Below are positions 8,619 through 16,499 of a stretch of DNA of 64,000 bases, piece after piece. Every line of letters begins with the position of its first letter. Position 1 is the first letter of the stretch. The DNA comes from Clostridium sardiniense (GTDB taxonomy: Bacteria > Bacillota > Clostridia > Clostridiales > Clostridiaceae). The stretch lies in contig NZ_JAFBDA010000006.1 in assembly GCF_016907995.1 (NCBI RefSeq), positions 62,001 through 126,000 on the forward strand. The letters are read 5' to 3'. Both the position numbers and the translations under genes were made by a program. The notes below the pieces were generated by a model that worked only from the letters and a program-made list of their open reading frames with translations, was not told the DNA's origin and ran no database searches.

Positions 8619-9839
8619 ATGAAAAAGAGGTTAATTGGGATTAGTATATTCATGCTAATTATTTGTTCAAGCATATTTATTATTTTTGGAAGTAAAAAGG
8701 ATTTATCAAAAAATCAGATGATGGAGGATTTTAACTACTTATTTAATTCTATAATAGATAATTATCCATATTTGAATGTTAATAAAAGGGTTAATGGAGT
8801 AGATTTTAAAGCTAATGAAACTATATATAGAGATATGATAAAAGAATGTGAAAGCGATGGGGAATTTGAGACAGCTATAAAAACCATTGTAAAAGATTTA
8901 AATAATTCACATTCCTATATATTGAATAAGGAAGTACTAGAGCAATTTAGAAATATATATAACAAAGTACCAACAGGATCGTGGTATGACCTAAATAGAA
9001 AGGTTCTAAATAATAAAAAGGCTTTAAGAAGATATGGATTAAGTAGAGAGGTTAAAGAATTAGAGAAAAAAGAAAGCGCATTTTATGAAAAACCAAAATT
9101 CAAAGATATAGTAAATGGAGAAATAGGTTATATGGAGATACCATTAATGAATAATAGTTCCTATATTAAAGAGGATAAAGAAGATATTTTAGGATACTTA
9201 GAAAGTATCAAAAATTATGATGCATTAGTAGTTGATATTAGAGGTAATAGAGGGGGAGATTCACGTTATTGGCATTATATCTTTAGCAATATAGTTAATA
9301 GAGATTACTATACTGAGTATTATTCTTTTTATAAAGATGGTAAATTAATAAATAAATTTCTAAATTATAATAAAAATTTTATTAAGCCAGTAGAAAAGCT
9401 AGACACAAGTAATCTTAAAAATTTACCACAAGAAGTTACTAGAGATTTTAAAAGCTACTCCAAGGATAAATATTCTGTTGAAAAGGCAAGCTCATCAATA
9501 AATTTTAAAGGAAAAATATATTTACTTGTTGATGATAAAGTATTTTCGTCAGCAGAAGCTTTAGCTGTATTTGCTAAAAGTACAGGTATGGCAACATTAA
9601 TTGGAGAAAAAACTAAAGGTGACGGTATTGGAAGTGATCCTATGTTAATGATGTTACCTAATAGTGGTTTAGTATTTAATTTCACTAAAGAAATGGGAAC
9701 TACAAGTGATGGAACATGTAATGAAGAGCATAAAACAAATCCAGATATAATAGTAAATAATCCTAAGAAAACTGGAGATTTTAAAACAGATGAATGTATT
9801 AAAAAAGTACTTGAGTTAGAAAGTAGAAATAATATATAA
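8619..9839 (+). CDS. S41-family (tail-specific) serine peptidase, membrane-anchored
   Basis: 406 aa. Residues 6-24 form a single hydrophobic segment after MKKR, an uncleaved anchor or signal peptide, so the enzyme faces outside. The central VDIRGNRGGDSRYW segment and the downstream VDDKVFSSAEALAVFAK segment match the S41 catalytic core; the nucleophile is probably S311 in FSSAEA. GEKTKGDGIGS is the conserved glycine-rich loop after it. No PDZ domain is evident, unlike CtpA. The gene is alone with a strong GAGAGGGGGAG ribosome site. Substrate is unknown. Confidence 0.85.
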   Translation: MKKRLIGISIFMLIICSSIFIIFGSKKDLSKNQMMEDFNYLFNSIIDNYPYLNVNKRVNGVDFKANETIYRDMIKECESDGEFETAIKTIVKDLNNSHSYILNKEVLEQFRNIYNKVPTGSWYDLNRKVLNNKKALRRYGLSREVKELEKKESAFYEKPKFKDIVNGEIGYMEIPLMNNSSYIKEDKEDILGYLESIKNYDALVVDIRGNRGGDSRYWHYIFSNIVNRDYYTEYYSFYKDGKLINKFLNYNKNFIKPVEKLDTSNLKNLPQEVTRDFKSYSKDKYSVEKASSSINFKGKIYLLVDDKVFSSAEALAVFAKSTGMATLIGEKTKGDGIGSDPMLMMLPNSGLVFNFTKEMGTTSDGTCNEEHKTNPDIIVNNPKKTGDFKTDECIKKVLELESRNNI

Positions 9840-9999
9840 GAAATTTTAATAAAAGATTATAAAATAAAAAAGTGAGTCATATTATTAAATAATAAAAATT
9901 ATCCATTGCAAAAGGATATTGAAATATAGTATTATTTTATATATAGAATTAAAGAAGAGATTAAAACTTATGGTTTTGATATAAATGGAGGATAAACAA

Positions 10000-10833
10000 A
10001 TGTTAAATATAGGATGTCACTTATCAACAACTAAAGGATTTGAAAATATGGGAAAAGAAGCACTAGGAATTGGTGCTAATACATTTCAATTTTTCACACG
10101 TAATCCTAGAGGTGGAAAAGCTAAGAAGATAGATGAAAAAGATGTTGCAGGACTTTTAGAGATAGCAAAGAATAATGAATTTGCTACAATATTAGCACAT
10201 GCACCTTATACATTAAATGCTTGCTCAGCAGATGAAAGAACTAGAGAGTTTGCATTAGAGATGATGGCTGATGATTTAGTTAGAATGGAGTACTTGCCAA
10301 ATAGCTTATATAACTTCCACCCAGGGAGCCATGTTAAGCAAGGTGTAGAAGTTGGAATAGATTATATTGTAGATATGCTAAATAAGGTTATTAAGCCTGA
10401 GCAAACAACAACTGTATTACTAGAAACTATGGCCGGAAAAGGTACAGAAGTTGGTAGATCATTTGAAGAAATAGCAGAAATAATTAATAGAGTAGAATTA
10501 AAGGATCATATGGGAGTATGTCTTGATACATGCCACGTTTATGATGCTGGATATGATATTGTTAATGATTTAGATGGAGTTTTAGGGGAATTTGATAGAG
10601 TAATTGGATTAGATAGATTACGTGCAATCCATTTAAATGATAGTAAGAACCCGTTTGGAAGTCATAAAGATAGACATGAAAAAATTGGTGAAGGTAATAT
10701 TGGACTTGAAGCTATTACTAGAATAATAAATCATCCTAAATTACGTCATTTACCATTTTTCCTTGAAACACCTAATGAACTTGAAGGCTATAAGAATGAA
10801 ATAGAATTATTAAGAAGCGTTTATAGTGAATAA
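10000..10833 (+). CDS. nfo: Endonuclease IV (AP endonuclease, Nfo)
   Basis: 277 aa from the ATG at 10000. An in-frame ATG at 9985 overlaps the GGAGG ribosome site (9987-9991), so the later start, eight bases beyond it, is preferred; it gives MLNIGCHLS, the usual Nfo N terminus. Zinc ligands are visible in the family signatures: [54 protein letters not shown] and FFLETP. The enzyme cuts 5' of abasic sites in DNA repair. Single gene with its own terminator. Confidence 0.97.
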   Translation: MLNIGCHLSTTKGFENMGKEALGIGANTFQFFTRNPRGGKAKKIDEKDVAGLLEIAKNNEFATILAHAPYTLNACSADERTREFALEMMADDLVRMEYLPNSLYNFHPGSHVKQGVEVGIDYIVDMLNKVIKPEQTTTVLLETMAGKGTEVGRSFEEIAEIINRVELKDHMGVCLDTCHVYDAGYDIVNDLDGVLGEFDRVIGLDRLRAIHLNDSKNPFGSHKDRHEKIGEGNIGLEAITRIINHPKLRHLPFFLETPNELEGYKNEIELLRSVYSE

Positions 10834-10842
10834 TAAATTTAC

Positions 10843-10877
10843 AAAAGCCCATGATACTTATCATGGGCTTTTTTATT
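10843..10877 (+). terminator. Terminator after nfo
   Basis: AAAAGCCCATGA pairs with TCATGGGCTTTT, followed by a T-run. Confidence 0.92.
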
Positions 10878-10961
10878 TATAACAAATAAATTACTGTACA
10901 TTATATGTAAAAAAATGGTACAATTATGTTGATTATAATATAGAAGCTTTAAGGGGGAATA

Positions 10962-11699
10962 ATGGAAAAAGAGGGGATAAGAAATATATATAAATTATGT
11001 AAGATACTTATGCTATCAATTGCTATTTGCTATGGATTACTTTTTTTATTTAAATTTTTTGGAGTTAATGGGGGACCTATAAGTAAGCTAATTCCATTTA
11101 TAGCTATGATGACAACGACTATAATATTTATGAAGAAAATTGATAAAAAATCTTTTAGAGATATTGGATTAAAATGTAATAATAATATAGTTATTTTAAG
11201 TATATTATTAAGTTTAATTGCTACAATGCCAATAATATATGCTGTACTAAAAGGAGAAAATTTAGTTTTTGAAAGTATGTCTTTTAAAAGTATTATTTGG
11301 ATTGTTACATATTCATTTATAGTAGGATTTTCAGAGGAAATATTTATTAGAGGGTACATTTATAGTGAAATAAAACCTGAAAAATATAAAATTATTGGTT
11401 CATCATTTATATTTGCGCTATTCCATATTATAAGTCCAGAATTCAATCTTATGATATGTTTTATGTTATTTATAATAGGAATTATATTTGCATCAGCATT
11501 TTACTATATAAAGAGTTTATGGCCTTTAATTATATTTCATAGCATATGGAATCTTTTCACTGATATTACGCCATATTATAAAGATGTATTAGTATCTATG
11601 TTTGCATATGTAATTATGCTAATAAGTACAATTATATTTTTAAAATTAAATTTATATAAGAATCAGAAAAAACAATATAATGAGTATAATATAAGTTAG
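10962..11699 (+). CDS. CPBP-family intramembrane metalloprotease
   Basis: 245 aa with about seven to eight predicted membrane helices. The CPBP (Abi) signature is clear: FSEEIFIRGY (EExxxR), FALFHII (FxxxH) and a final FHSIWN (HxxxN/D). These proteases act within the membrane; bacterial members process peptides, confer bacteriocin self-immunity or have unknown roles. No bacteriocin gene is adjacent, so no substrate can be named. AAGGGGG precedes the ATG. Confidence 0.88.
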   Translation: MEKEGIRNIYKLCKILMLSIAICYGLLFLFKFFGVNGGPISKLIPFIAMMTTTIIFMKKIDKKSFRDIGLKCNNNIVILSILLSLIATMPIIYAVLKGENLVFESMSFKSIIWIVTYSFIVGFSEEIFIRGYIYSEIKPEKYKIIGSSFIFALFHIISPEFNLMICFMLFIIGIIFASAFYYIKSLWPLIIFHSIWNLFTDITPYYKDVLVSMFAYVIMLISTIIFLKLNLYKNQKKQYNEYNIS

Positions 11700-11738
11700 A
11701 AATAAAAAGCAGTTAACTAATTAACTGCTTTTTATTTC
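11700..11738 (+). terminator. Terminator after the CPBP gene
   Basis: A nearly perfect 17-bp palindrome around CTAA (AAGCAGTTAA/TTAACTGCTT core) with A and T flanks; it could work in both directions. Confidence 0.88.
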
Positions 11739-11791
11739 TATAATAGTTTTGTAAGCATTAAGTTAAAATAATAAGTTTTTTATTATTTTAG

Positions 11792-11819
11792 TTTACATTG
11801 ATAAAAAAAGTGATACAAT
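11792..11819 (+). promoter_or_regulatory. Sigma-A-type promoter for the alcohol dehydrogenase gene
   Basis: TTTACA at 11792-11797 and TACAAT at 11814-11819 with a 16-base spacer, 78 bases before the chosen start codon. Confidence 0.55.
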
Positions 11820-11834
11820 ATAAATATAATATAT

Positions 11835-11848
11835 TGGAAACGTATACT
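11835..11848 (+). promoter_or_regulatory. Possible cre (CcpA) site in the alcohol dehydrogenase leader
   Basis: TGGAAACGTATACT agrees with 12 of 14 positions of TGWAARCGYTWNCW. It sits just downstream of the predicted promoter, where CcpA would block elongation. A similar site lies in the cut operon leader. Confidence 0.35.
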
Positions 11849-11896
11849 TTGAAATCTTATTTTTATCTTTTAATTAATAGTAAGGAGAAGATAAAA

Positions 11897-13042
11897 ATGA
11901 AAGAATTTAGTTTAAAAACTAAAATATATTTTGGAGAAGGAGCTTTAAATAAGTTAAGTGAAATCTCAAATAAAAATGTACTGATTATATGCGATAAGTT
12001 TATGGAAGAGAGTAAAACAACAGAAAATATCTCAAATAAATTAAATAATTGTAGAATTTCTATTTTTAGTGATATTGTTCCAGACCCTAGCGTTCAAATA
12101 GTTGCTCTAGGAGTTCAAAAACTTAAAGATCTAAATGCGGATATAATTATTGCTCTAGGCGGAGGCTCAGCAATAGACGGAGCTAAAGCTATTCGTGAAT
12201 ACTACAATAATCTATTTAAAGAGGATTCAAAAACGATAGAATTTTATGCCATACCAACTACAAGTGGGACAGGCTCAGAAGTTACAGAATATGCAGTAAT
12301 AACTAACAAAGAAGAAAATTTAAAATATGCATTAACTGATAAATCACTTCTACCTGATGTTGCTATTTTAGATGCGGAGCTTACTAAAACAGTTCCTAAA
12401 TCTATAACAGCAGATACTGGTATGGATGTAATAACTCACGCTATTGAAGCCTATGTTTCAAAAAATTCTAATGATTTCTCAGATGCTTTAGCAGAAAAAG
12501 CATTATGTTTAGCCTTTAATAATTTAACATTAGCTTATAATGAACCAATAAATATAGTTTCTAGAGAAAAACTTCATAATGCATCTTGCCTTGCAGGTAT
12601 TGCATTTAATGCTTCAGGACTTGGAATAACTCATAGCTTAGCACATGCTATAGGCGGTAAGCTTCATATCCCTCATGGAAAAGCTAACGCTATAATACTT
12701 CCTTATGTTATGGAGTTTAATGCTAATATTGATAACAAGTCATATATACAAGAATACGATTTAGTTGCATTAAAATATCAAAGACTTGCAAAAATTTTAG
12801 ATATAAATGCATGCAGCACTATTATAGGAGTTAATAACTTAATAAGAAATATAATTAAGTTAAAAAGTGATTTATCTATTCCTAAGAATTTAATAGATCT
12901 TGGAGTAGATATCAAGGTAGTTAATGGTTTTAGAGAAGAAATAATAGATGCAGCATTAAAAGATGTATGTACTAGTTCAAACCCTAGGGAAGTATCTAGA
13001 AAAGATTTAGAAATATTATTAGATAAAGTAATTGGAATTTAA
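11897..13042 (+). CDS. Iron-containing alcohol dehydrogenase, PduQ/CutO-like
   Basis: 381 aa from the ATG at 11897, which has AAGGAGAAG ahead of it. The reading frame is open further upstream, but that extension has no ribosome site and covers the predicted promoter region. NAD-binding GGGSAIDGAKA and IPTTSGTGSEVT are present, and iron ligands lie in ADTGMDVITHAIEAYVS, LGITHSLAHAIGG and HIPHGKANA. The N terminus (MKEFSLKTKIYFGEGAL) and overall pattern resemble PduQ, the microcompartment 1-propanol dehydrogenase. The gene lies just upstream of the cut regulator, and the cut operon has no alcohol dehydrogenase of its own. I infer that it reduces acetaldehyde from choline to ethanol and recycles NADH, as CutO does elsewhere. 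Confidence 0.87.
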   Translation: MKEFSLKTKIYFGEGALNKLSEISNKNVLIICDKFMEESKTTENISNKLNNCRISIFSDIVPDPSVQIVALGVQKLKDLNADIIIALGGGSAIDGAKAIREYYNNLFKEDSKTIEFYAIPTTSGTGSEVTEYAVITNKEENLKYALTDKSLLPDVAILDAELTKTVPKSITADTGMDVITHAIEAYVSKNSNDFSDALAEKALCLAFNNLTLAYNEPINIVSREKLHNASCLAGIAFNASGLGITHSLAHAIGGKLHIPHGKANAIILPYVMEFNANIDNKSYIQEYDLVALKYQRLAKILDINACSTIIGVNNLIRNIIKLKSDLSIPKNLIDLGVDIKVVNGFREEIIDAALKDVCTSSNPREVSRKDLEILLDKVIGI

Positions 13043-13047
13043 AATAA

Positions 13048-13087
13048 AGAGGTTAAGCATATAATTGCTTAACCTCTATTTTTTTTA
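13048..13087 (+). terminator. Terminator after the alcohol dehydrogenase gene
   Basis: AGAGGTTAAGC pairs with GCTTAACCTCT, followed by a T-run. Confidence 0.9.
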
Positions 13088-13148
13088 CATATTTTCTTAT
13101 ATTTAAAGATTATTAACATATTTTTTCAAGATAAGTATTGTATATATA

Positions 13149-13177
13149 TTGAATTATCAATATGATAAGGATATATT
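13149..13177 (+). promoter_or_regulatory. Probable promoter of the merR gene
   Basis: TTGAAT at 13149-13154, a 17-base spacer, and TATATT at 13172-13177. The repeat array at 13176-13220 starts at the -10 end and covers the transcription start. Confidence 0.5.
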
Positions 13178-13220
13178 AACAATAGTTAACAATCTTAACT
13201 ACAGGTTAATTATTGTTAAC
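13176..13220 (+). repeat. Array of five TTAAC half-sites at helical spacing (operator-like)
   Basis: TTAAC occurs at 13176, 13186, 13195 and 13216, and TTAAT at 13206; the steps are 10, 9, 11 and 10 bases. Several copies extend to TTAACA. The spacing puts all half-sites on one face of the helix, as in PhoP-type (Pho box) arrays bound by OmpR-family regulators. It lies between the promoter and the start codon of merR, so bound protein would repress. Confidence 0.55.
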
Positions 13221-13241
13221 AAAAGGTAAGGGGGATAACAT

Positions 13242-14066
13242 ATGAAGGATGAAATGTATTACATTGGGAAAGTGGAGAAGATCTGCAAGATAAGTAAAAA
13301 AACATTAAGGTATTACGATAAACTCGGCGTTCTATCACCTGATGCTGTACGAGATGAAAACGGATACAGATATTATAGCAAAGGCAATATGCTGTCTATT
13401 CCAGTAATAAAGTACTATAAGCAAAGTGGTTTTAAACTTGAAGAAATTAAAAATTTAATTTGTGAATCTAAATGTACTGAGATTGAGGAGAATTTTCGAG
13501 AGAAAATTAGAGAACTTGAAGAAGCAGAAAGAAATATAAATTTAAAAAAGCAATCTATAAGAGATTGGCATTCTTTAGTTAAAGAAGCAAAAATGGTTAT
13601 AGATAATAATTTAAATGAAGTATCAGCTAAATATCTAAATAAGATTGATATGTTATATCTAGATCAAGAGTTTAATTACGATTATATGGATTCAATAATA
13701 AATATTGATTTTACTAATTATATCGAAAGTATTGAAAATGCAATTACAGGACCGGTTATAATACAGTTTCCATCTTACGAAGAAAAGATTAAAGGAACTT
13801 GTAAAACTATGAGAATAATTCAGCAAGGTCTTATAAAATGTGAAAAAGAAAAAACTACAGAGTTTGGGGGAAACTTAGTAGCCTCATGTTATCATATAGG
13901 GTCTCATGATAATATTAATGAGACTTATAAAAAAATAAAAGATTGGATAAAGCTACATAATTATAAATGTGAAGGTGAATGTTACGAAAGATATGTAGTA
14001 GATTATTGGACAAGCAAAGATAGTAGAAATTTTGTCACAGAAGTTATGATAAAAATAAAAAATTAG
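13242..14066 (+). CDS. MerR-family regulator with GyrI-like effector domain, probable activator of the cut operon
   Basis: 274 aa. The N terminus has the MerR winged helix (YIGKVEKICKISKKTLRYYDKLGVL, DENGYRYYS) to about residue 75. A coiled-coil dimer helix follows (about 85-125) and a C-terminal GyrI/BmrR-type ligand-binding domain (about 135-274), with the ECYERYVVDYW segment near its end. It lies between the CutO-like alcohol dehydrogenase and the cut operon, whose promoter has the long spacer that MerR proteins act on. BmrR-like domains bind lipophilic cations; choline is a quaternary amine, so a choline or related sensor is a reasonable guess. ATG follows AAGGGGGAT. Confidence 0.88.
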   Translation: MKDEMYYIGKVEKICKISKKTLRYYDKLGVLSPDAVRDENGYRYYSKGNMLSIPVIKYYKQSGFKLEEIKNLICESKCTEIEENFREKIRELEEAERNINLKKQSIRDWHSLVKEAKMVIDNNLNEVSAKYLNKIDMLYLDQEFNYDYMDSIINIDFTNYIESIENAITGPVIIQFPSYEEKIKGTCKTMRIIQQGLIKCEKEKTTEFGGNLVASCYHIGSHDNINETYKKIKDWIKLHNYKCEGECYERYVVDYWTSKDSRNFVTEVMIKIKN

Positions 14067-14075
14067 ATTAAATTT

Positions 14076-14136
14076 AAAGGTTATATAAAAAAAGGTTACC
14101 CTTAGGTACAATGTTTTTTATATGACCTTTTTTATA
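14076..14136 (+). terminator. Terminator after merR
   Basis: AAAGGTTATATAAAAAA (14076-14092) pairs with TTTTTTATATGACCTTT (14114-14130), with one G-T mismatch and a T-run after it. Confidence 0.8.
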
Positions 14137-14239
14137 TTTTAATTCATAATTCTCAGAAATTTGAAAAAATATGATTAAAAACTATAAAAAGAGCAGTTTT
14201 TTATAAAAAATAACATTTATAAAAAGATAAAACTTAGTA

Positions 14240-14271
14240 TTGACCTTTAAGTTAGGGGGAGGGCTTATAAT
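14240..14271 (+). promoter_or_regulatory. MerR-type promoter of the cut microcompartment operon
   Basis: TTGACC (14240-14245) and TATAAT (14266-14271) are both near-consensus but 20 bases apart, which is too far for unaided sigma-A and characteristic of MerR-activated promoters. The spacer begins with TTTAAGTTA, the left half of the common MerR operator; the right half is degenerate (GGGGGAGGG). It lies about 175 bases before the first operon gene. Confidence 0.75.
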
Positions 14272-14357
14272 TAAATCGAAGAGAACAAAGATAAAAATAA
14301 GAAGTATACAAAATATTCCAATAAGAAATAATTTTATAAGCACAATTACACTTCAAA

Positions 14358-14371
14358 AGTAAACGTTTAGA
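14358..14371 (+). promoter_or_regulatory. Possible cre (CcpA) site in the cut operon leader
   Basis: AGTAAACGTTTAGA contains the palindromic core AAACGTTT and matches 12 of 14 cre positions. It is about 90 bases downstream of the MerR-type promoter. The rest of the 14276-14447 leader shows no other clear element. Confidence 0.35.
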
Positions 14372-14447
14372 AGTAAAATGATTGCTAAAAATTTAACAAG
14401 GTAATCAGCTTATTTATAAATCAATTAAACGGGAGGAGTCCTTATTT

Positions 14448-15566
14448 ATGACGGAGATATCAGTAGGAGTCAATTCTAAAGATAATGCTAGCGATAAAAG
14501 AGTTAGCAAGGCTATGGAATTGAAAGAAAAAATGAAAAGCAATTTCTTTAAAAAGGGAGTTGCAATAGCACTATTTTCAGGTGTTGCGTACGGGCTTTAT
14601 ACAGCATTCTTAACAATGGGAATGAGCAAGGGAGTTTGGGCAGATTGGTATGGAGCAAACACAGCTGGGCTTTCAGCATTTGTTGTAGTTTACTTACTTG
14701 CTGCACTTGGAAATGCAATTAATGATACGTGTAGTGCTTTTTGGGCAATTGGGAATTCATTAGTACAAGGTAAATTCAAAGATTTTATAAGATGTTTAAA
14801 CTCTAAACCAGGCAGAATAATCGTGGGAGCAGCACTTTTAGGGGGACCAGTTGCAGGAACAGCTTATGTTATAGCTCTTCAAATGGCAGGTCCAATAATA
14901 GTTCCAATATCAGCTCTTTGCCCTGCAATAGCAGCGATACTTGGAAAAATACTTTATAAGCAAGAAATTACAAAACGTATGGCAGTAGGAATTGCAATAT
15001 GCGTATTTGCTAGTTTCTTAATAGGAAGTACAGGTTTTTCAGGAGGAGTTTCAGGAACTGTATTTTTAGGAATTTTTATAGCAGTTATAGCAGCTTTAGG
15101 CTGGGGATTTGAAGGTTGTGTTGCTGGATATGCTTCAACCATGGTTGATCCACAAATCGGAATTTGTATCCGTCAATTAACATCAGGAATAGCAAATCTT
15201 TTCATAGTAGTACCTATAATGGGACTTTTAGCTGGAGGATTAGAGGTTTCTAAAAACTTAGTTATTCAAGCATTCACTAGCGGACCTGCAATGATATGGT
15301 TTGTATTAAGTGGATTATTAACATTCTTAACTTTCATGTCTTGGTATAAAGGAAACAGTATGTGTGGTGCTGGACTTGGAACTGCTTGTAATGGTACATA
15401 CTCATTCTTCGGACCATTTTTCTGTTACTTAATTCTTGGTGTTATTTCAGGAATTGAAGGATGGTCATTACCAATAGTAGCTTGGATAGGAGCAATAATT
15501 ATGATGCTTGGAATATTAACTATAGCTACAAATCCTTTAGATTTTTTCAGAAAGAAGGAGGCATAA
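14448..15566 (+). CDS. DMT/EamA-like multi-helix membrane transporter of the cut operon
   Basis: 372 aa with about ten hydrophobic helices after a polar N terminus of about 35 residues. The two-half layout with repeated Gly- and Ala-rich helices resembles the drug/metabolite transporter superfamily. It is the first gene of the operon, behind GGGAGGAG. Its place suggests movement of choline or of a product such as trimethylamine, but the sequence does not show the substrate or the direction. It is not a BCCT- or OpuD-type choline carrier. Confidence 0.75.
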   Translation: MTEISVGVNSKDNASDKRVSKAMELKEKMKSNFFKKGVAIALFSGVAYGLYTAFLTMGMSKGVWADWYGANTAGLSAFVVVYLLAALGNAINDTCSAFWAIGNSLVQGKFKDFIRCLNSKPGRIIVGAALLGGPVAGTAYVIALQMAGPIIVPISALCPAIAAILGKILYKQEITKRMAVGIAICVFASFLIGSTGFSGGVSGTVFLGIFIAVIAALGWGFEGCVAGYASTMVDPQIGICIRQLTSGIANLFIVVPIMGLLAGGLEVSKNLVIQAFTSGPAMIWFVLSGLLTFLTFMSWYKGNSMCGAGLGTACNGTYSFFGPFFCYLILGVISGIEGWSLPIVAWIGAIIMMLGILTIATNPLDFFRKKEA

Positions 15567-15571
15567 GATTT

Positions 15572-15838
15572 ATGAAACCTTTAAATTACGCTATATTAAA
15601 GCATTTTACAAAAGTAGGAGAAGCTTCAGCGTCAGATGTAATGGAAGCTTTAAAAGAAGATTATTCAAGCTTCAAAACATTTACTAAAGCAGCTGTAATA
15701 GATGCCTTATTAACAGCAGAAGCTAATGGATTAATCGAAGAAACTAGAGTTGATTTAGATCATAATGAAGAGCTTATTATCTTTTATTATGCAAATGAAG
15801 AGAGTAAAGCCGTAATCAATGGTTATATAAGAGATTAA
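15572..15838 (+). CDS. Small winged-helix-like protein of the cut operon, function unknown
   Basis: 88 aa from the ATG at 15572, preceded by AGAAGGAGG. The frame is open upstream into the transporter gene, but the ribosome site fixes the later start. The sequence reads as helix-helix-helix-wing: LNYAILKHFTKVGEASASDVMEAL, then AAVIDALLTAEANGLI and a beta-rich end (ELIIFYYANEES). This is the general plan of winged helix DNA-binding or protein-interaction domains. I do not recognise a named family. It is five bases after the transporter stop, so the two are translationally close. Confidence 0.7.
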   Translation: MKPLNYAILKHFTKVGEASASDVMEALKEDYSSFKTFTKAAVIDALLTAEANGLIEETRVDLDHNEELIIFYYANEESKAVINGYIRD

Positions 15839-15859
15839 TTTAAAATGGAGGTATTTTAG

Positions 15860-16156
15860 ATGAAATATTATGGTGATGAAGCTTTAGGGCTTGTAGAAAC
15901 AATAGGTTTAGTTCCTGCACTTGAAGCGGCAGATAAAATGCTTAAGGCTGCAAATGTTGAATTAGTTTCATATGAAAATATAGGTTCAACTCTTGTTACT
16001 ATAATGGTTAAAGGTGATGTTGCTGCTGTAAAGTCTGCTGTAGAAGTTGGAGCAGAGGCTGCAGGGGCTATAGGAAAACTTACAGCAAAAAACGTTATGC
16101 CAAGACCAATTAGAGAAGTTGGAAAAATAGTATCAGTTCATGATATCGATGAATAG
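15860..16156 (+). CDS. BMC-H microcompartment shell protein
   Basis: 98 aa, a single BMC domain (PduA/EutM class): ALGLVETIGLVPALEAADKMLKAANV, then VTIMVKGDVAAVKSAVEVGAEAA. Such proteins form hexagonal tiles with a central pore that builds the shell facets. The C terminus (PRPIREVGKIVSVHDIDE) is slightly longer than in PduA. GGAGG precedes the ATG. The next gene follows after 16 bases. Confidence 0.95.
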   Translation: MKYYGDEALGLVETIGLVPALEAADKMLKAANVELVSYENIGSTLVTIMVKGDVAAVKSAVEVGAEAAGAIGKLTAKNVMPRPIREVGKIVSVHDIDE

Positions 16157-16172
16157 AAAGGAAATGGTTAAT

Positions 16173-16472
16173 ATGATTAGACGTGAAGCAATAGGATTAA
16201 TTGAAACGTTTGGATTAGTTTTTGCTCTAGAAGCAGCAGATGCTATGTGCAAAGCAGCAGATGTTGAATTAGTCGGTTATGAAAACGTGGCATCTGGTTA
16301 TATTTCAGTTATAGTAACAGGAGATGTTGGAGCTTGTACAGCTGCTGTGGATGCAGGTGTTAGAGCTGTAGAGGAGATGGAAGATGGAAATCTTTATAGT
16401 TCAGTAGTTATAGCAAGGCCTCATAATGATCTTCAAAAAATAATAGATAAGTATGCTATAGAAGCACTTTAA
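16173..16472 (+). CDS. BMC-H microcompartment shell protein
   Basis: 99 aa from the ATG at 16173; earlier in-frame ATGs overlap the previous gene or the AAAGGAAA ribosome site. BMC domain REAIGLIETFGLVFALEAADAMCK, then VIVTGDVGACTAAVDAGVRA. It ends with VVIARPHNDLQKIID, the RPH segment typical of the class. Two cysteines (in AMCKAA and GACTAA) are not shared by its paralogues here. It is adjacent to and codirectional with another hexamer gene, so mixed facets are likely. Confidence 0.94.
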   Translation: MIRREAIGLIETFGLVFALEAADAMCKAADVELVGYENVASGYISVIVTGDVGACTAAVDAGVRAVEEMEDGNLYSSVVIARPHNDLQKIIDKYAIEAL

Positions 16473-16499
16473 TAGAGTTTTAGAAAAGGGGAGAAGAGA

